Positions 23,780 to 37,052 of a stretch of 64,000 nucleotides of DNA are shown one piece after another. Position numbers and translations under genes: made by a program. The notes below the pieces were generated by a model, which was given only the letters and a program-made list of their open reading frames with translations, ran no database searches and had not been told where the DNA came from. This DNA is from Pseudisothecium myosuroides (taxonomy: Eukaryota > Streptophyta > Bryopsida > Hypnales > Lembophyllaceae): NCBI GenBank assembly GCA_951799445.1, contig OX637293.1:4774001-4838000 (forward strand). Direction: 5' to 3'. Numbering within the stretch: the first letter of the stretch is position 1; the number at the start of each line of letters is the position of its first letter.

Positions 23780-26266
23780 TGCAGGGCTCCGAAGATCCCA
23801 ACATCTCAGTTTGTCTTTTCATTTTCTTTTCTTTTTTTCCCCCTTTTTTCCCCTTATTTTCCTTTTTATTTTTCTGCAGTTTTGTTTGTGGGAGGTGAAT
23901 CCCAAATCCTTCTCCAGTTTTGTAGTGATGCTTACTCCTAAACAATCACTCAGACAAGGTTCAACTTATTTCTTCGCACGGGTAGGGTTTAAGTGATTTA
24001 TTTTATACTCTTGGTTGTGGTACATCCTTTGACAGCCCTCATGGGGGAAGTGAAGAGTTGGGGGAGGGGGAGGGGGAAGTTAGACTCGCAGACTTCAACG
24101 AGTTGCTGGGTTGACTTATAGAATGTGTCGATTTGAGTGACCTTTCTACCTTCCTTAAGCAGGCAGGCAAGGTGGGGTTGGGACTAGTTTAGCAGGCGAG
24201 CTATTCTTGGAATTTAAATTGCAGAAATGTGTGTTGAGGATTGATGTTAGGTCGGAAACGACAGCTTAGGTTCAGTATGAGAGACTCTGTTCATGAAAAG
24301 CCCTGTGAACTGATTGTAGGGAATCATGCTGTCGATACTGCATCTCCTGGATGCTATGTGGGTTTCTCATGGGTCGACAAAATCAATACAGAGATCTTGG
24401 GGTTTTATATTGTGAAGTCTAGCTAAAACTTCTTGTTGTCTGTTTTCTACTTGTGTTGATATTTACTCTGTTCCTCTCCCGTGGACGGTCAGGTTGCCGG
24501 CAACTCTCTTTGTTGTTGTTGTTGTCTTTAAGCGCGCATTTGGATTACTTCCGCTATTATTGTTGACTTGAAAAGGTTTTAAGTTAAGTGTGTTCTCTAT
24601 GGTATCCTGTACGTGTCTTGGCACCCCAGAATGACGAATACAATATTGTGGAGGGTGTAGTTCAGTGTTGCAAGTTCGATGCTCCAAATTTAAGTCAGCT
24701 CCTCTGGTCGGCCAAGTCATGATATTCAAAGATTTTAGTTTTGGTATCATTCTCTTATATCACAAACACCGATCTAATTCCGTGCTATTCTTAGATAGCC
24801 TCTTATGTGACTGCTGGTGTCAATGCGGGAGTTTTTGCAGCTTTGACATCTTTTGGAAGGTTGGAGTAGGTTTGAACCAGGAAAGCATCACGGACCTGTC
24901 ATCCAGGTGATCGATTCGGTACATGGCTTCTTAGCTACTACTATCTTTTCCGTCTTTACCTTGGTTTTTGCTTTCTGTAGTCGATCGGAGTCTTCGCAAC
25001 TCTCTCCATTAGACTCTGCTTGGAAGTGTTTTTTTCAAGCAGCTGCGTAGAGACATGTCAACCACTGATATCATAAGAGCTGTTATTCTGTTGGGATGTG
25101 CTCGATAGTGGTATCTCTGATGGTGACAATTATGAGACCAGTTCGAGTAGAAGTCCGTGCTGGAGCCTGGGAATGCCAGCCGCATCTTCATATAGCAGGG
25201 CTTGTGAATTGCGTTCGAGTTCATAAGCAGTGCATCTTTGATTTCTTTTTTTCACTCTCAGGTCAATCTTAGCCAGTGACTCGGACAAAACACAATGCCT
25301 GGTTTTAGTAATCGGTTGTCGGGGCAAACTATGTCCTCGTTTTCGTCATTGATAACCCCCAAATGTCATGTCTGTTATGATCATTTTGGAGGATGGAGGG
25401 GCACGCTGAGGTAGACACGGTTTCAATGCCCAACACGTACTTAGGCACCGAATCACCACGGGTGTTTGAATGTACCCCTCCCGTACCAAAATTTAGTGAA
25501 GCAAAGCAGGACACTCGGTTTGACAGCCCATTTCGCATGAGTAGCAAATCATCTCGTCGAAGGGAATCCTGCGCTCCAGTCTCCTGTCTGCGGTACCATC
25601 GCAACGGATCACTTCTCTGTAACCCAGTGCTCCTTGTCGTTGAGCTACCTGCTGTTCAATGGTTTTGGTCTAGATAACCTTCAAGAGCCAGAGCGGTCGA
25701 TACTTGATCCTTTTTAGTTGATCACGGAAGTCACATTGATTATAGAAGCGTTATGGGTCACAACCTTCATAGATGACACAGTTGCCTCAAAAGATTCTGA
25801 CTCGGCCTTATGATTACAGTTTCCTGTCTCTTCTCTTTTTATTTTCGCTGGGAATGTGGTGAATCATTCAGACGTTGCACTAGCGTAAATGCACTGAATC
25901 TCTCAGTAGTACAAGTTGGTCGAATATATATTTGTGAAGGTTTGCATGATTACACTTCTTTTTTCATTTCAATTCCAATTCCATATAGAAAATTCGTTTA
26001 CTAGTTCAAACTCATTAATTTTTAAAAACGCTTTCAAGCTCCTGACCCATGGAAATAGAATCCATTCCAATGTAAGTTAAGTATGATTTTGTAAGCAGTG
26101 TGACACTGTTTTCCAGTGTGTCTCGAAGCTCCATCACTGCCTGACCCACCCACCCTCCCTCGGTTGTATAAACTCCGTGTAAAGTAATGGAACAGTAGAG
26201 AGGATGAGTTCCAGGTGTCCTGTTGCCACAGGTGGGTTACTCCTCCTCCTCTACAGTGAGTGGTCC
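23780..26266 (+). other. 3' flank of the AT-hook gene, no further gene recognised
   Basis: About 2.5 kb of balanced base composition, unlike the AT-rich repeats, starting with a T-rich 3'-UTR-like stretch. Short ORFs (24241-24426, 25393-25677, and 25329-25604 on the minus strand) show no motif, no conserved domain and no clear splice joins. It could contain a long 3'-UTR, a non-coding transcript or a decayed gene; I cannot tell which. Confidence 0.4.
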
Positions 26267-26304
26267 TCCCCTCCCTCCCTCCCTCCCTCCCTCCCTCCCT
26301 CCCT
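26267..26304. repeat. (CCCT)n microsatellite
   Basis: About nine uninterrupted CCCT units with purines on the other strand. The minus-strand ORF running through it encodes a GREG repeat and is an artefact of the microsatellite. Confidence 0.9.
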
Positions 26305-26929
26305 GTAAGTGAAGTCATGTCGGAATCTTACTCCTCGCCTTAGATTCTAATAAGTTCGGTCAATTCAATTTCTTTCTGGTAAATGAATCCAAGTGAGTGA
26401 GGACTGGAATATTCGCCTCGTGCTGGAGGGCCACACTAGTGTTTTTTTATTATTATTAGTGTAGCTATAATCATCTTCATCTGATGCATATCCGGTATCT
26501 TGGGATTTTCTGCTTGGAAGGGCCGCGGTTTTCCACGTAGCTGAGACACGCTCACTGAGTCACTGACCCACCAAAAGCGGGGGACTGGCTGGGCTTGGCT
26601 GTTCAGTTGTGCTTTTGTTTTGCAATGGATTTTCATTTGTTTTTAAATTTAAAAAAAAAAAAAGCGGGGCTGGGACTCGAGACATGCTAATAACTTATCA
26701 ATGGGTCAAGATGAGAAGAAGAAGAAAACTCCAAGCGCTTTTGGAGGTGGTTGTTTTGTTTATTTATGGACTTTGGATGAAAGGTGGAGGGGGCAATGTT
26801 GGGGGAGGCCACTCTAGATTCAGGGACAAGTTAGATATCTTCTTGGATAGTTGGATTAGTGTAATGTAGGCCTTTCAATTCCCCAGCGTAGTTATAACTC
26901 CTACAAACCTTAGGACACCCACTTCATAT
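26305..26929. other. Spacer, nothing firm
   Basis: Mixed-composition DNA with a poly-A run near 26650. At about 26795-26830, GTTGGGGGAGGCCACTCTAG resembles part of the dispersed repeat at 12785-13870. No gene was recognised. Confidence 0.4.
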
Positions 26930-27750
26930 TACGCTTTCGTTGAGAAAAGCTTCACATGAAAATACACCAATATTATAGCGCACCAGTTTGTACGTACCTA
27001 TAAAAGATCATAACATTGTTTCTCCCTCTTTTTCTCAGATTAAGAAGGTATCTCCTTCCTAAGTTACTTTGATTTGTGGGTGGGTGGGTGGGTGGGTGGG
27101 GCATTTAAATAAAATCAAAGATTGTCAGAGATCTTCACTGGTCTACTTGCCCATGATTGCACTACTTCTAACCAATGTTGGGGGAAGCCACGCTGGATTG
27201 GGGGACATGAAAGGGACCCCCAACCCACCCAACCCACCCAACCCAACTTTGATTAACAATGTTATGACAACCTTAGGTGAAAATACAATTGCCCACACAC
27301 CTACCTACCCCAACATTGATTAACAATGTTATGACAACCTCACATGAAAATTAGCTTGTACCAAAATATCAAAGCCTCACATGAAAATTAACATGTACCA
27401 AAATATCAAAGTCTATGCCAATATCCAAAAATTGTATAGAGGGCATCCAAATTTATGCCCTTCAATGCCATTAAAACTTCAACTAAGGTAACAACACCTA
27501 TTTCTATAATAAAACTCTAGATTCTTGGCTAAAATATACTCTCACTATTCATGAGGATCTAACAAAAAGACCTATTTTCAGTACTTTAGAAATTCATAGT
27601 TTAATCAAACGGTATCCAAAAAATGCATTATAAGAAAATCCTCTTTTGACTTCCACTAAGACCCTACAAAAAAAATTCAATAAATAATGGAAACCACTCA
27701 TGTTGAGTTGCTTATTCAAACATTTTTAGATGTACTCACCACAATTGCAA
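26930..27750. repeat. Dispersed repeat copy (12.8 kb family) with internal GGGT microsatellite
   Basis: Shares TACACCAATATTATAGCGCACC, the GACCCCCAACCCACCC stretch and TTGATTAACAATGTTATGAC with 12785-13870. A (GGGT)n run lies at about 27076-27101. TTGATTAACAATGTTATGAC occurs twice within this copy (about 27248 and 27316), so the region is internally duplicated. Confidence 0.6.
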
Positions 27751-27839
27751 TAAACATAGCAGTACCACTTCACCTCTCTTCCCCTTATACACTTTTCCGT
27801 GGTTCCCAAACAAAATAAAAGTGTCCTATTTAGACCTCA

Positions 27840-28130
27840 TGTTTGTTAATCCCTACATGATGTTATATAACTAGGCAATGGTCTTCCCCATATTGGGAAG
27901 GTATTATGTTTTGCTAGATACCTAGGAGGGACTTATCAAGGTAATTCAAAGATTGGGAATTGCTAAGGGGCCATATAAAATAATTTTGTTCATAGGAGGG
28001 GTCAATCCTCTTTTCAAGGATGCAAAAGAAACCTATCACTTAATTGAAAGATTGGAGTTTGTTGAAGAGCCATAAATGACAATTTTGTTGATTATAGGAA
28101 TCAATCTTCTATTTCAAGGCTGCAAAAGAA
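27840..28130. repeat. Dispersed repeat shared with 62.7 kb and 63.6 kb
   Basis: A block with GGGAAGGTATTATG, then TCAAGGATGCAAAAGAAACC, is repeated at about 62745-62920 in the same orientation and at about 63565-63680 inverted. Boundaries are not defined and it is non-coding. Confidence 0.55.
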
Positions 28131-31100
28131 AACTATGCTTCATTAATAAACAATGTTATATAAGAGAGCAAGTATCCATTAGATGAATTATGAATGTTTT
28201 CAAGAGCATTTCGTAGGAGCTACAATTAAATGGATAGGTACATCCAATGACAACAAAAAAAAACAATTTTTGTCTATTGTTCCAAAATATATAACTAGCA
28301 TGATCACCAAGTTATTGTGCAAGGTTGGAAATGAGTTCATGTAGCGAGGATGAGAAGGAAATGAAACTTGCAAAAATAAAAGATGTAATGTCTACATTCT
28401 ACTCATGTGATAATTTTATTATGCCAAAAAACTCAAAAAGATACATTTGTCTACCTCTCGGGGATTTTTTTTAAGAAGGTTATATGGAGAATATCTTTTG
28501 TCAAATTTTATGTAGATTGTAATGAACACATGCAATGCTCTTCATTGATTCTCATAGTATAAATTTGAAGCCTTTTGAATTATGTTTTTTTTCAATATGA
28601 TTGGTATAAAAAGTTTTCAACAATTTTGTAGACATTTATTTCAAGACAAAAGAAGTGCAGTAAAGTGAATATGAGGAAGTTTGAGTAGGACTTTACTTAA
28701 ATGCAATTTAATTAGTGCTCTATAGATAAAACCTCAAAACTCTTATAAAAATAGCTACATAGATTTGTCCTACTAGTAGAGGGGAGGGGGGGGGAGGATT
28801 GGAATCACTTCAAAATTTTTTTTTTGTAGATATTGGTGCAAAAAAGTATTATTTCAACTAGCACTAGTTCAAAATTATAGTAAAAATTATAGTATATGAG
28901 TGTCACGCTTACTATTATGACATATTAGTGTACTTATTTTGGTCATTGTAGAAAATAATCCTCATTGGAGTCGGATGAGACTATTTTCATCTACAAAAAT
29001 GGATGAAACATATGAAATACGGATGACAATTTATTAATGTTAACAAAAACATCTACATTCATCACCCTAAAGCAATACCATTTCAAGATCCTATATCATT
29101 TCAACAATTTCATTTATTGATAAAAGGTAGAATACATTGTCCATTATATTTTCTGAAATATAATTTTTTTTCTCTTTCTTCTTAAAATAACCTTGGTATG
29201 GAAATTTAAATTTTTTTAAAAAAAGAGCAAAGAACTAGTAATAACTATTGACCTTTTGAAAATTTAACCAACTATATTTATAAAATAACTTTAAGCAACC
29301 CAGTTGATCTCTCAAGTACATCAACGGTGTTGTGATTCTCAATCACGAGGCTTACAAACCAATAGATGTCAACTTTAGAGGGTTGCATTGCAGGAAAAAT
29401 CTCACAAATCAACACATTAGTGTATGAGCTATGGCACTTAACTAAAATAGTGGCGAATAACATTGAGTATGTTTGAGAATCAATTTCATTTAAAGGATTA
29501 TAAATAGAAGCAACAGCTATCTATAGCAATTAAATTTTGAAGTTGACTGCCTCAATTATTTGATTTGATTTTTCTTGAAAAATTACTATTTTTTATTAAA
29601 TCATTACCATATTTATTTTTCTTACAGTTATGTTGATACAAATCAATATCTCTTTTAGGAGCCAATGTGAAAATTTTGAGCGATAAACATCTTTGTCAAG
29701 AGATACCATTCTTACTTCATGTTAATGTGGTCAAATTAAATAATTTTGTAAGATGTATATAAAATTTGCATTAATAGTGGATAATATGCTCATTATTACT
29801 TTAATAATGTAATTGATTGAGAAGGATTATGCATTGTGGTTTATAATTAGCAACAACGTGTCACATGTTGTTTATATCACAACCATGATTTGTGCACTTT
29901 TACAATAAATCATGTCATCAAAGGCAAAAATACATGAGCTTTATTATTTCGCTATAATATTTTTTCAAATTATGCAAATCTCATCTCAATTTGTAATTAT
30001 GTCATATTTACTTTATCATATTAAAAAAAATTATTATACAAAAAAATTATCTTTATAGCAAACGGGGTTTGAAAGTCAAACCAAATATTTAGTGGTCAAA
30101 GATTATGATATATGAATTAGAACACATTGGTCTTTGAATTATGATTTTTGAATTAAAAAATTAAATTCTTACATAAGCTAGCAACCATTAAGTATTCTTC
30201 TAATATAATTTATTGAACTTCTATATGAGAAATTTATATATTTTTGAAATGCATTTGAAATAGGGATTGTCTAACAATGTAAATACATTAGCACGGGTGA
30301 AGTCTATTTCAAATAACCATGGAATTTTTTTATAAGAGATTGAAGAAATTTTCTACATTTATAGGCACTTCTATTTATTACAGAAGTTTGATAGCATAAA
30401 AAGAAAATTTTGACCCTTGCTGCTCTTGCCAATGCCATATAAGACAAATAGAGACAAAAAAAACACTCCAACTTCTTTGTGAAGTTGGTGTAAATAAAGA
30501 GTTTGTTCATCTAGTATCCTAGATATATAGTCTTCACTCTAGAGGAGCAATTATAAGTAACACAAGACCACATACTTCAACTATGAGGGAGACAATTTTA
30601 TAACTATCTAAAATGCAAATTGGAGAATTAAAAGTTATGAATATAATTTGTATGGATATTATTTATATATTGGAGAATACAATATTGTATATATCATATA
30701 TACAATGACTTAATTCATATGTGTATATATGATATTATGATAGATATATTTAGATTAGGATTTTTGAATAGATATTTACAAAGTAATCATTAATTAATAT
30801 TTTGAATTTTGAGCACTTGTTTTTGTTTATGGATAAAAGTTACTAGGAGATATGTTTTTGGAAGATTGGCTCATTGTAATAATTTAGTAATGTTTTCAAT
30901 GTTATGTGAATTATAAATAGGTCTTTAGTCAATATTATATGTATTGATTGTATATATTTAAGAGAAGTCTAAAGTCTAAACAATTTGGATATGTTTGGTG
31001 GATTTTTTCTAGTTTTCTTCTAAGGGAGAAAATTGTATGTTGAATATTGTATTGTTATAATGATTGTAATGTTGTTTAGAGTATTCTAATGGAAATTTAA

Positions 31101-31357
31101 AAAATGCAAAGCTCAATGGAATCATTTGTGGCGTATCAAACTAAGTTTTTGCATATTGAAGGATGTATACAAGATTGGAATCTTCCACTTGATTGGGCTT
31201 GTTGTAGTTATAGCATCATATGACTACCACTCAAAGTGTATCATATGATGTTATGACATGGGCTATCTACTAGTTCAAAGTAGGCATCTACTTGTAATTG
31301 ATGTGTCATATTACTTTGTTGAATGTTAATCAAATTGGAGTGAGTGAATAATTTAGG
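28131..31357. other. Long AT-rich gene-free stretch
   Basis: About 3.2 kb of AT-rich DNA with only short chance ORFs (for example 29278-29463 and 30304-30510 on the minus strand). No terminal repeats, tandem units or RNA genes were recognised. Confidence 0.55.
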
Positions 31358-33217
31358 TTTATTCCTAAAGTCCAAAGAATTCCCTTCACTAGGGGACTCT
31401 TGAATGTTTGTAGCCAAGTATCTAAGATTTCAATTTTCAAAATTTTCTGAACTTTTTTCCATCAAAGGAAAACTAATTAGCTAGATGGAAATATAATTTT
31501 TATTTCAATTAGTTCTTCAGAGCAAAAGTTTAATCACAACAAGCCCAAAACAAGTGAAGGCGGGCAACAAAAAAATCCACTTGAAATCATAATTTTATAA
31601 AAAAAATTCTTATAGAATATCTTTCTTTTTATGTAGACAATTTTGATTCATTCCATGTAGGTAAGTGATGTAAAAGTTACAAAACTTCTTATTTGTAGTC
31701 TATCTCAACAAATTCTTGAAAAAAGTAATGTATTGAATTCACTTTTGAACTCAATTTTAACAATTTTTCAAAAAAAAGTTCCTCATAGTTTACTTTGGTT
31801 TCTAGAAAAATCTCATTGCTAAAATTAGTGTCTCAACTCCATCTCAAAGCTATCAACAATTTAGTTTTTCTTTCTATCTTGTACTTGCTTCAAATCAACA
31901 ATTTATAAAGAATAAAAATTACTAGGGTTTTTTTTTTTTAATTTTCTCAAATCTTAACTCAATTGTTCAACATAGATTTAAAAAAATTTAGGCATCTATA
32001 GTACAAAAATTTCAAGTTAAGAATATTCAAAGCCTTATAATCTAGTTAGACTAGGAATAGAAAGATTCATTCTCTCCACTTTGAAAGGACTAAACTATTT
32101 TTTTTATGGCAATATATTGGTTTGTGGCTCACTACAAATGAATTTTTTTCCTTAAAATTTTTCACACATGTGGTCAAGGAATAGCTTTAAGGCCCACAAT
32201 TTTGCATAACTTTTGACTACATGGTTAAACAATTATTGTATGATATATGGGTTTTTTCAATCTAGGCAATCTATGCAGTCTAGACAGATTAAAATAATCA
32301 CTTTTTCAGAAATCAAAATTTGAAATTGGTTTTCTAGATTTATATATATGTGAAAAGCTTTTAATCATTCCATTTTGATTAATGATATGAAAGTTATGAA
32401 GAGTTTTTGTTTGCAAAGAGTTTTTGTTTGCAAAGAGTTATAGAATCTCTACTCTAAAATAAACTTTGAAGTCCTTTATTTAACTCAGTTTTCAATATCT
32501 TTGGAAAAAATGAAATTGTAGGATGTAGATTGTTTATAACTTTGTACACAATTAAAACAATTGGAATTGGAATTTTTCAATTCCATAACTAAATTCTTAA
32601 CAATTTGGTATTTTGAATCATTCTCTATTTTTTTCTACATACTATTTTTTTAAGCATAAATATGAATATGAATTTTTAATTTTTTAATATTTATTCCTAA
32701 CTTATTTCTTCAACATATTATGGTGAGTTTCAAGTTGTAGGATCTACACATTTTTGGATTACATGTTCGAAACGGGTGAAATCTAACCATTTGGAAAGAG
32801 TTGAAAGTACTTCTTTTTGAAACCCAAACGCCATGATCTTGCAATTGGTAAGATTTTTTATTTTGATATTTTAGGAGGGTGTACTCTTATAAGTTGACTC
32901 AAAGATCCTTTCGTTGGATTTGCTAAAAAATAAATATAGGTGAAGATTTTAGCCTTGCTTTTGACACTAGTATTTTGAGGTAGTTTTGGGCCTCTAAGCA
33001 TAAAAGACCTGTAGGAATTAAACACATATATCTTGTGATTGCTATAGTCAAAGTTTATGAAATTTCTTTCAAACATTCTCATACTAGTCTAATGCAAGAT
33101 CCTACGGTTGGATATGCAAAGAAAAACATTTTTTTTAAAGTTTTGTTGTTTGCATTGAAAATGGCAGTTTTTGAATGGTTCTTGACAGAAAAATGGCCTT
33201 GGGACTTTAGAAGTTAA
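31358..33217 (+). mobile_element. TTAA-family element, subfamily II, interrupted by a sibling
   Basis: The degraded left end, TTTATTCCTAAAGTCCAAAG, is followed by a weak hairpin. The right end is CCTTGGGACTTTAGAAGTTAA (TTAA at 33214-33217). Removing the nested copy at 32081-33021 restores a length near 920 bp. The restored junction then aligns with the uninterrupted copy at 10997-11917 around CACTTTAAACGTTTATG. Confidence 0.7.
32081..33021 (+). mobile_element. TTAA-family element, subfamily III, nested
   Basis: A 941-bp copy inserted in the element at 31358-33217. The right target copy is TTAA at 33018-33021; the left copy has mutated to TTGA (32081-32084). The interior matches the subfamily III copies (GCTTTAAGGCCCACAATTTT, TTTGACTACATGGTTAAA). 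The right end is reduced to GACCTGTAGGAATTAA. Confidence 0.65.
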
Positions 33218-33694
33218 GGTTAGAGGGATTAGGATTTGTTGTCTGCTAGCCATCAAGGCTTAAAGTTGTAAAGGCCTCCTGCCATGCTCAATCGATGGGC
33301 AAAATTCATAGGGGGAATTGTAGGGTCCAAGTGACAACAACTGCACTATCATGTGAAGCCAATGAATGGAGAGGGATCTAGTAAAAATTCCACACATTGA
33401 TCCCTCAAAATTGGCCAATTTTGACCAAAGGGGTTGTCCACCAATTTCCTATAATTAGCAATTGAACTTTGAATGCCGCATACCATGGTAATCAAAGAGA
33501 AGAGAAGACAAGTGCTTTAGAGCATTGCCAACAATTATGGCCAAATGCTCCCGGTCCGAGCCTAGTCATAGCCAACCACCAAAACATTTCTCACTGTGAA
33601 CATGGCCAGGGACGGAAGGAGCTTAGTCATGCCACACTTCTCTCTTCAAATACTAGCTTGCCGGTCCTATTGTATATTCACTTCACGTACTTTT
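33218..33694. other. Spacer, nothing firm
   Basis: Mixed composition. At about 33516 the stretch TTTAGAGCATTGCCAAC resembles the left end of the GAGCATC elements, but no matching right end was found. The short ORF at 33469-33705 runs into the next element and is not called. Confidence 0.4.
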
Positions 33695-34584
33695 TTAACC
33701 CCTAAAGGACCAAGCTGCATTTTTTGGCAACATAGATTTTTTGGGCAGCTCAGTACAAATGGAAATTTTATTTTTTTCTTTAAAATTTTAAAACAACATG
33801 GAGACAAGGAGTAGCTTTAAGGCCCAACAATTTTTGTAATATGTTGTTTGTTTCTTAGCTCAGGCAGTCCGGGCAGATAAAAAAAATCACTTTTGCCAAA
33901 AATATGAATTTGAAATTGGTTTTCTATATTTATTATTATGTGGAAAGCTTTGAATCATTCCATTTTGATTCATGAGATGAAAGTTACAAGGAATTTTAGT
34001 TTGCGGGTGGTTATGGATTCCCTACTCTAAAATAAACTTTGAAGTTGTTTATTTCACTCAATTTTCAATATTTTTTGAAAAAAATAAAATCATAGGATGT
34101 AGATTGGTTATAACAACATTACAACCACTGGGATTGGAATTTTTCAATTTCATAAATAAATTCTTAACAATTTAGTATTTTGAATCATTCTCTACTTTTT
34201 TCTACTTACTATTTTTTCATCTAAGTTATACAATTCCAATTGATGTGAAAATTTTCAAGCATGTAGCCAACTTGTCTATAGGAAAATGAATCTAGAGAAG
34301 CAACACCATTTTGGACATTTTTTCATAGAAAAGTGAGCTTCTGAAGTGCAGCTACCCTGTTTTTTGCAGGGCCAAAAAAATGATTTCCATGAATTTGAAT
34401 GCTTATATCTTCCAATCCACGTGGTGGAAATTTCTGAAATTTTATCACATGTTTTCAAGTCATTATACTACAAGATCCTATGCTTACGTGTGTCAAAACT
34501 TTTCAAAAATTTGGTACTTATACTAGAAATGGTAGTTTTGGAGCGTTTTTGGTGAAAACATAGTCAAGGAACTTTAGGGAATAA
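33695..34584 (+). mobile_element. TTAA-family element, subfamily III
   Basis: An 890-bp copy with a clean left end TTAACCCCTAAAGGACC (TTAA at 33695-33698) and a degraded right end AACTTTAGGGAATAAA. It holds the internal motif GGCAGTCCGGGCAG near 33865, where mosaic copies of the family change subfamily. Confidence 0.75.
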
Positions 34585-35398
34585 ATTGTGATCCTATTCA
34601 TGAGCATTGATTGGGCTTGCCATCTCAGGTTGCATGACAACTTTGATAATGAGAGGGCGTGGCGGGGATGAGCAAGGAATGAGGCGGGACTGGAGGTTGA
34701 TGTGCCTCACAAAGCTTGGGGGAGCCCATTTGGTGAGGCTTATTTGGTCAAAATGAATGGCATATCCAAAGGTTTTGTAAGGTAAGATGGTATTCCGCTC
34801 ACAATTCCATGTCTTTGGTGTGTTTACTTACTCTTGTTTGCATTCAAGAACTCGTACAAACTCAAATTCACCAATACACTAACCTTATAAAGAAAAAGGC
34901 TTCTCTTTCTTGCCATTGTTTTTACTGAACATTCATTACAAGTTTCATCTCCAAGGCTTAATTCTTCTATAAAACTTGAATGTTAAATAAGATAGTCTAC
35001 TCTAAAAGCACTTGTGCTCTAAAAGCGATCATGACACAAAAATACATTTTGATTTCTTCAATGTACCAATAGTGCACATTGCAAGAGGTTGTCGCTATTA
35101 GTGATCACCTGTTTCAACTTCAAAAATTTGTAACTAATTCCACGAAGGTCCAAAAAATATAAAGCAACTTGGGTTAAATGCCAATTCCATTTTCTTCCTA
35201 CTGAAAATTTACTAAAAATTGTTCCAAAGAGTTTAGCTTCCCCGAAAAGGCAATCATCTCTTAAGTGGTCACTTTTAAAGCAGACTACCCTACATTCTAC
35301 TACCGAGCATAAGTACAACGCATCGAGCTATGGCGAGCTTCCAAAAGATAGCAACATCCTATGAATCCGTCTCTTACACTACTTCATTCACCACTCTC
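34585..35398. other. Spacer, nothing recognised
   Basis: No ORF with coding character and no repeat structure noticed. The minus-strand ORF at 35058-35318 shows no recognisable motif. Confidence 0.45.
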
Positions 35399-35400
35399 TA

Positions 35401-35536
35401 AGGTAGGCACACCCATTCCCGTCCCCTTAAGAATTTCTGCCTCATGTACTAGTGGTGCACATTTTCTTTCTAGAATGAACACCATTGGTACATGAGGACG
35501 GAATTGGGTGATGGGTGAGAATGGATGTGCCTACCT
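35401..35536. mobile_element. Small inverted-repeat element with TA duplication
   Basis: A 136-bp element with ends AGGTAGGCACACCCATTC and, on the opposite strand, AGGTAGGCACATCCATTC (one mismatch). It is flanked by TA at 35399-35400 and 35537-35538. The interior is also partly palindromic (CTCATGTACTAGTGGTG against CACCATTGGTACATGAG). Size and TA duplication fit a Tc1/mariner-derived MITE. Confidence 0.75.
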
Positions 35537-36540
35537 TAATACTAATTCATTGACTTTCGTTCAAAGCTCATTGACTTCAAACCAATATGGTATGGACTCT
35601 GGATCACAAAAATGGGTAGAGTACAAAATAATGTGTAGAACATACTGGAAAGGTTGTACATAAAAATGGCAGAAAAAGCCAAACCAATTTGTGATCACCC
35701 TTATGACAATGGGTCATGGGCGGTAAATAATAACCAACATTACTTTTAATTTTTTTGAACAAATGGAATAATAACCAACATTACATGACATGAGAACATG
35801 AGAACGATACAACATTCCTTGATTATAACATGGTGGGCGGTTTGGGAACGCCTGAAAAGTACAGTACAGTACAGTACAAACTCAGAGGGGGCAGGCTTGT
35901 GTATTTTCTGTGGAAAGAGTTCCAAAGTACACAAGCCACCTCAGCTGTGAACTCAACAAAGGTGGGGCAGCAAAACCAAAAACATGTACTCCATCAGTGT
36001 TTTTTTTTCTGGTGACAAAACGCTAGGTTGTCAGGCCTGTAAGCCACTGCGCCTGACTCCCTCCCAAAATTCACCTTTGGTGGGAAGGCACGCAGGGCTT
36101 TACTGTAGAGTTTGTCGCCAGAAAAAAAAACGCTGCACTCCACTTGACCCACCCAAAGTGTTAAAAAAAGGACATGAGGCCCAGCCCAAGTTGGGCTTTT
36201 TTAGGTCCTTGGGGGATATGGCCTTCAAGAAATTCGGTCTAGGAGGATCTGGTCAGAACTGATACTCAGGCAGTCAGGCCAAATCAAATGGCCAGTTCAA
36301 AATCTTTGGGATCCTAAACATAGATTTTCCATTTTAAAGATTAAAAAACAAAAAAATGATACATAAAAAATAAACATAAACATAAACATAAACATAAAAG
36401 TAAATAAATAATTTTTTTTTTTAAAAACAAAAAAAACATTTATTTTTTTGAACTGCCAACTCATACTTATCATGGGACCCAATTTAGTGCTATAAGGAGG
36501 TACTACTGTTCAGTGGCTTGCCAATAATTAAACCCCTTTA
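35537..36540. other. Spacer with short simple repeats
   Basis: Contains an ACAGT/AGTAC simple repeat at about 35858-35879 and an ATAAAC hexamer repeat at about 36370-36400. The GC-richer part at about 36010-36260 has a short ORF (35984-36262) without a recognised domain; it is not called. Confidence 0.5.
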
Positions 36541-37037
36541 GAGCATCCTTAGTCCAAAACGGTACATGGCACTCTAACGGTATATCTAACTTTTGAATGG
36601 TATATAATTTGAACTTGAAATTTGTATCATTAAAAGTGCATTCAAAAGCACTTTGAGTAGTGACAAAAAAAATTCAGATTTAGACATTGGACAAACACTT
36701 CAAAAGCAAGGTAAAAGTCACAAATTATAGAGGTCTTGGCAAATCACGGTTTCCAAAGCAAAATTTGGCCATTGACACTCTACATTGGGCTACATTTAGA
36801 GTGTCAATGGCCAAATTTTGCTTTGGCAACCGTGATTTGCCAAGACCTCTATAATTTGTGACTTTTACCTTGCTTTTGAAGTGTTTGTCCAATGTCTAAA
36901 TCTGAATTTTTTTTGTCACTACTCAAAGTGCTTTTGAATGCACTTTTAATGATACAAATTTCAAATTCAAATATACACCATTCAAAAGTTTGATATACCG
37001 TTAGAGTGCCATATACCGTTTTGGACTAAGGATGCTC
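36541..37037. mobile_element. Harbinger-like foldback element, near-perfect palindrome
   Basis: A 497-bp element that is almost entirely an inverted repeat. Arms of about 240 bp face each other across a centre near 36785 (TCTACATTGGGCTACATTTAGA). Outer ends are GAGCATCCTTAGTCC and its complement. Flanking TTA is at 36538-36540 and 37038-37040. Small differences (for example GGTACATGGC against GCCATATACC) show it is not an assembly duplicate. A transcript would fold into a long double-stranded hairpin. Confidence 0.85.
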
Positions 37038-37052
37038 TTAGGATTGTTGTGA

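Noticed and set aside
26034..26318. Minus-strand ORF with a GREG repeat
   Set aside because: It is produced by the (CCCT)n microsatellite and has no other support.
33516..33535. TTTAGAGCATTGCCAAC resembling a Harbinger-like left end
   Set aside because: No matching right end or second TTA duplication was found within 1.5 kb.
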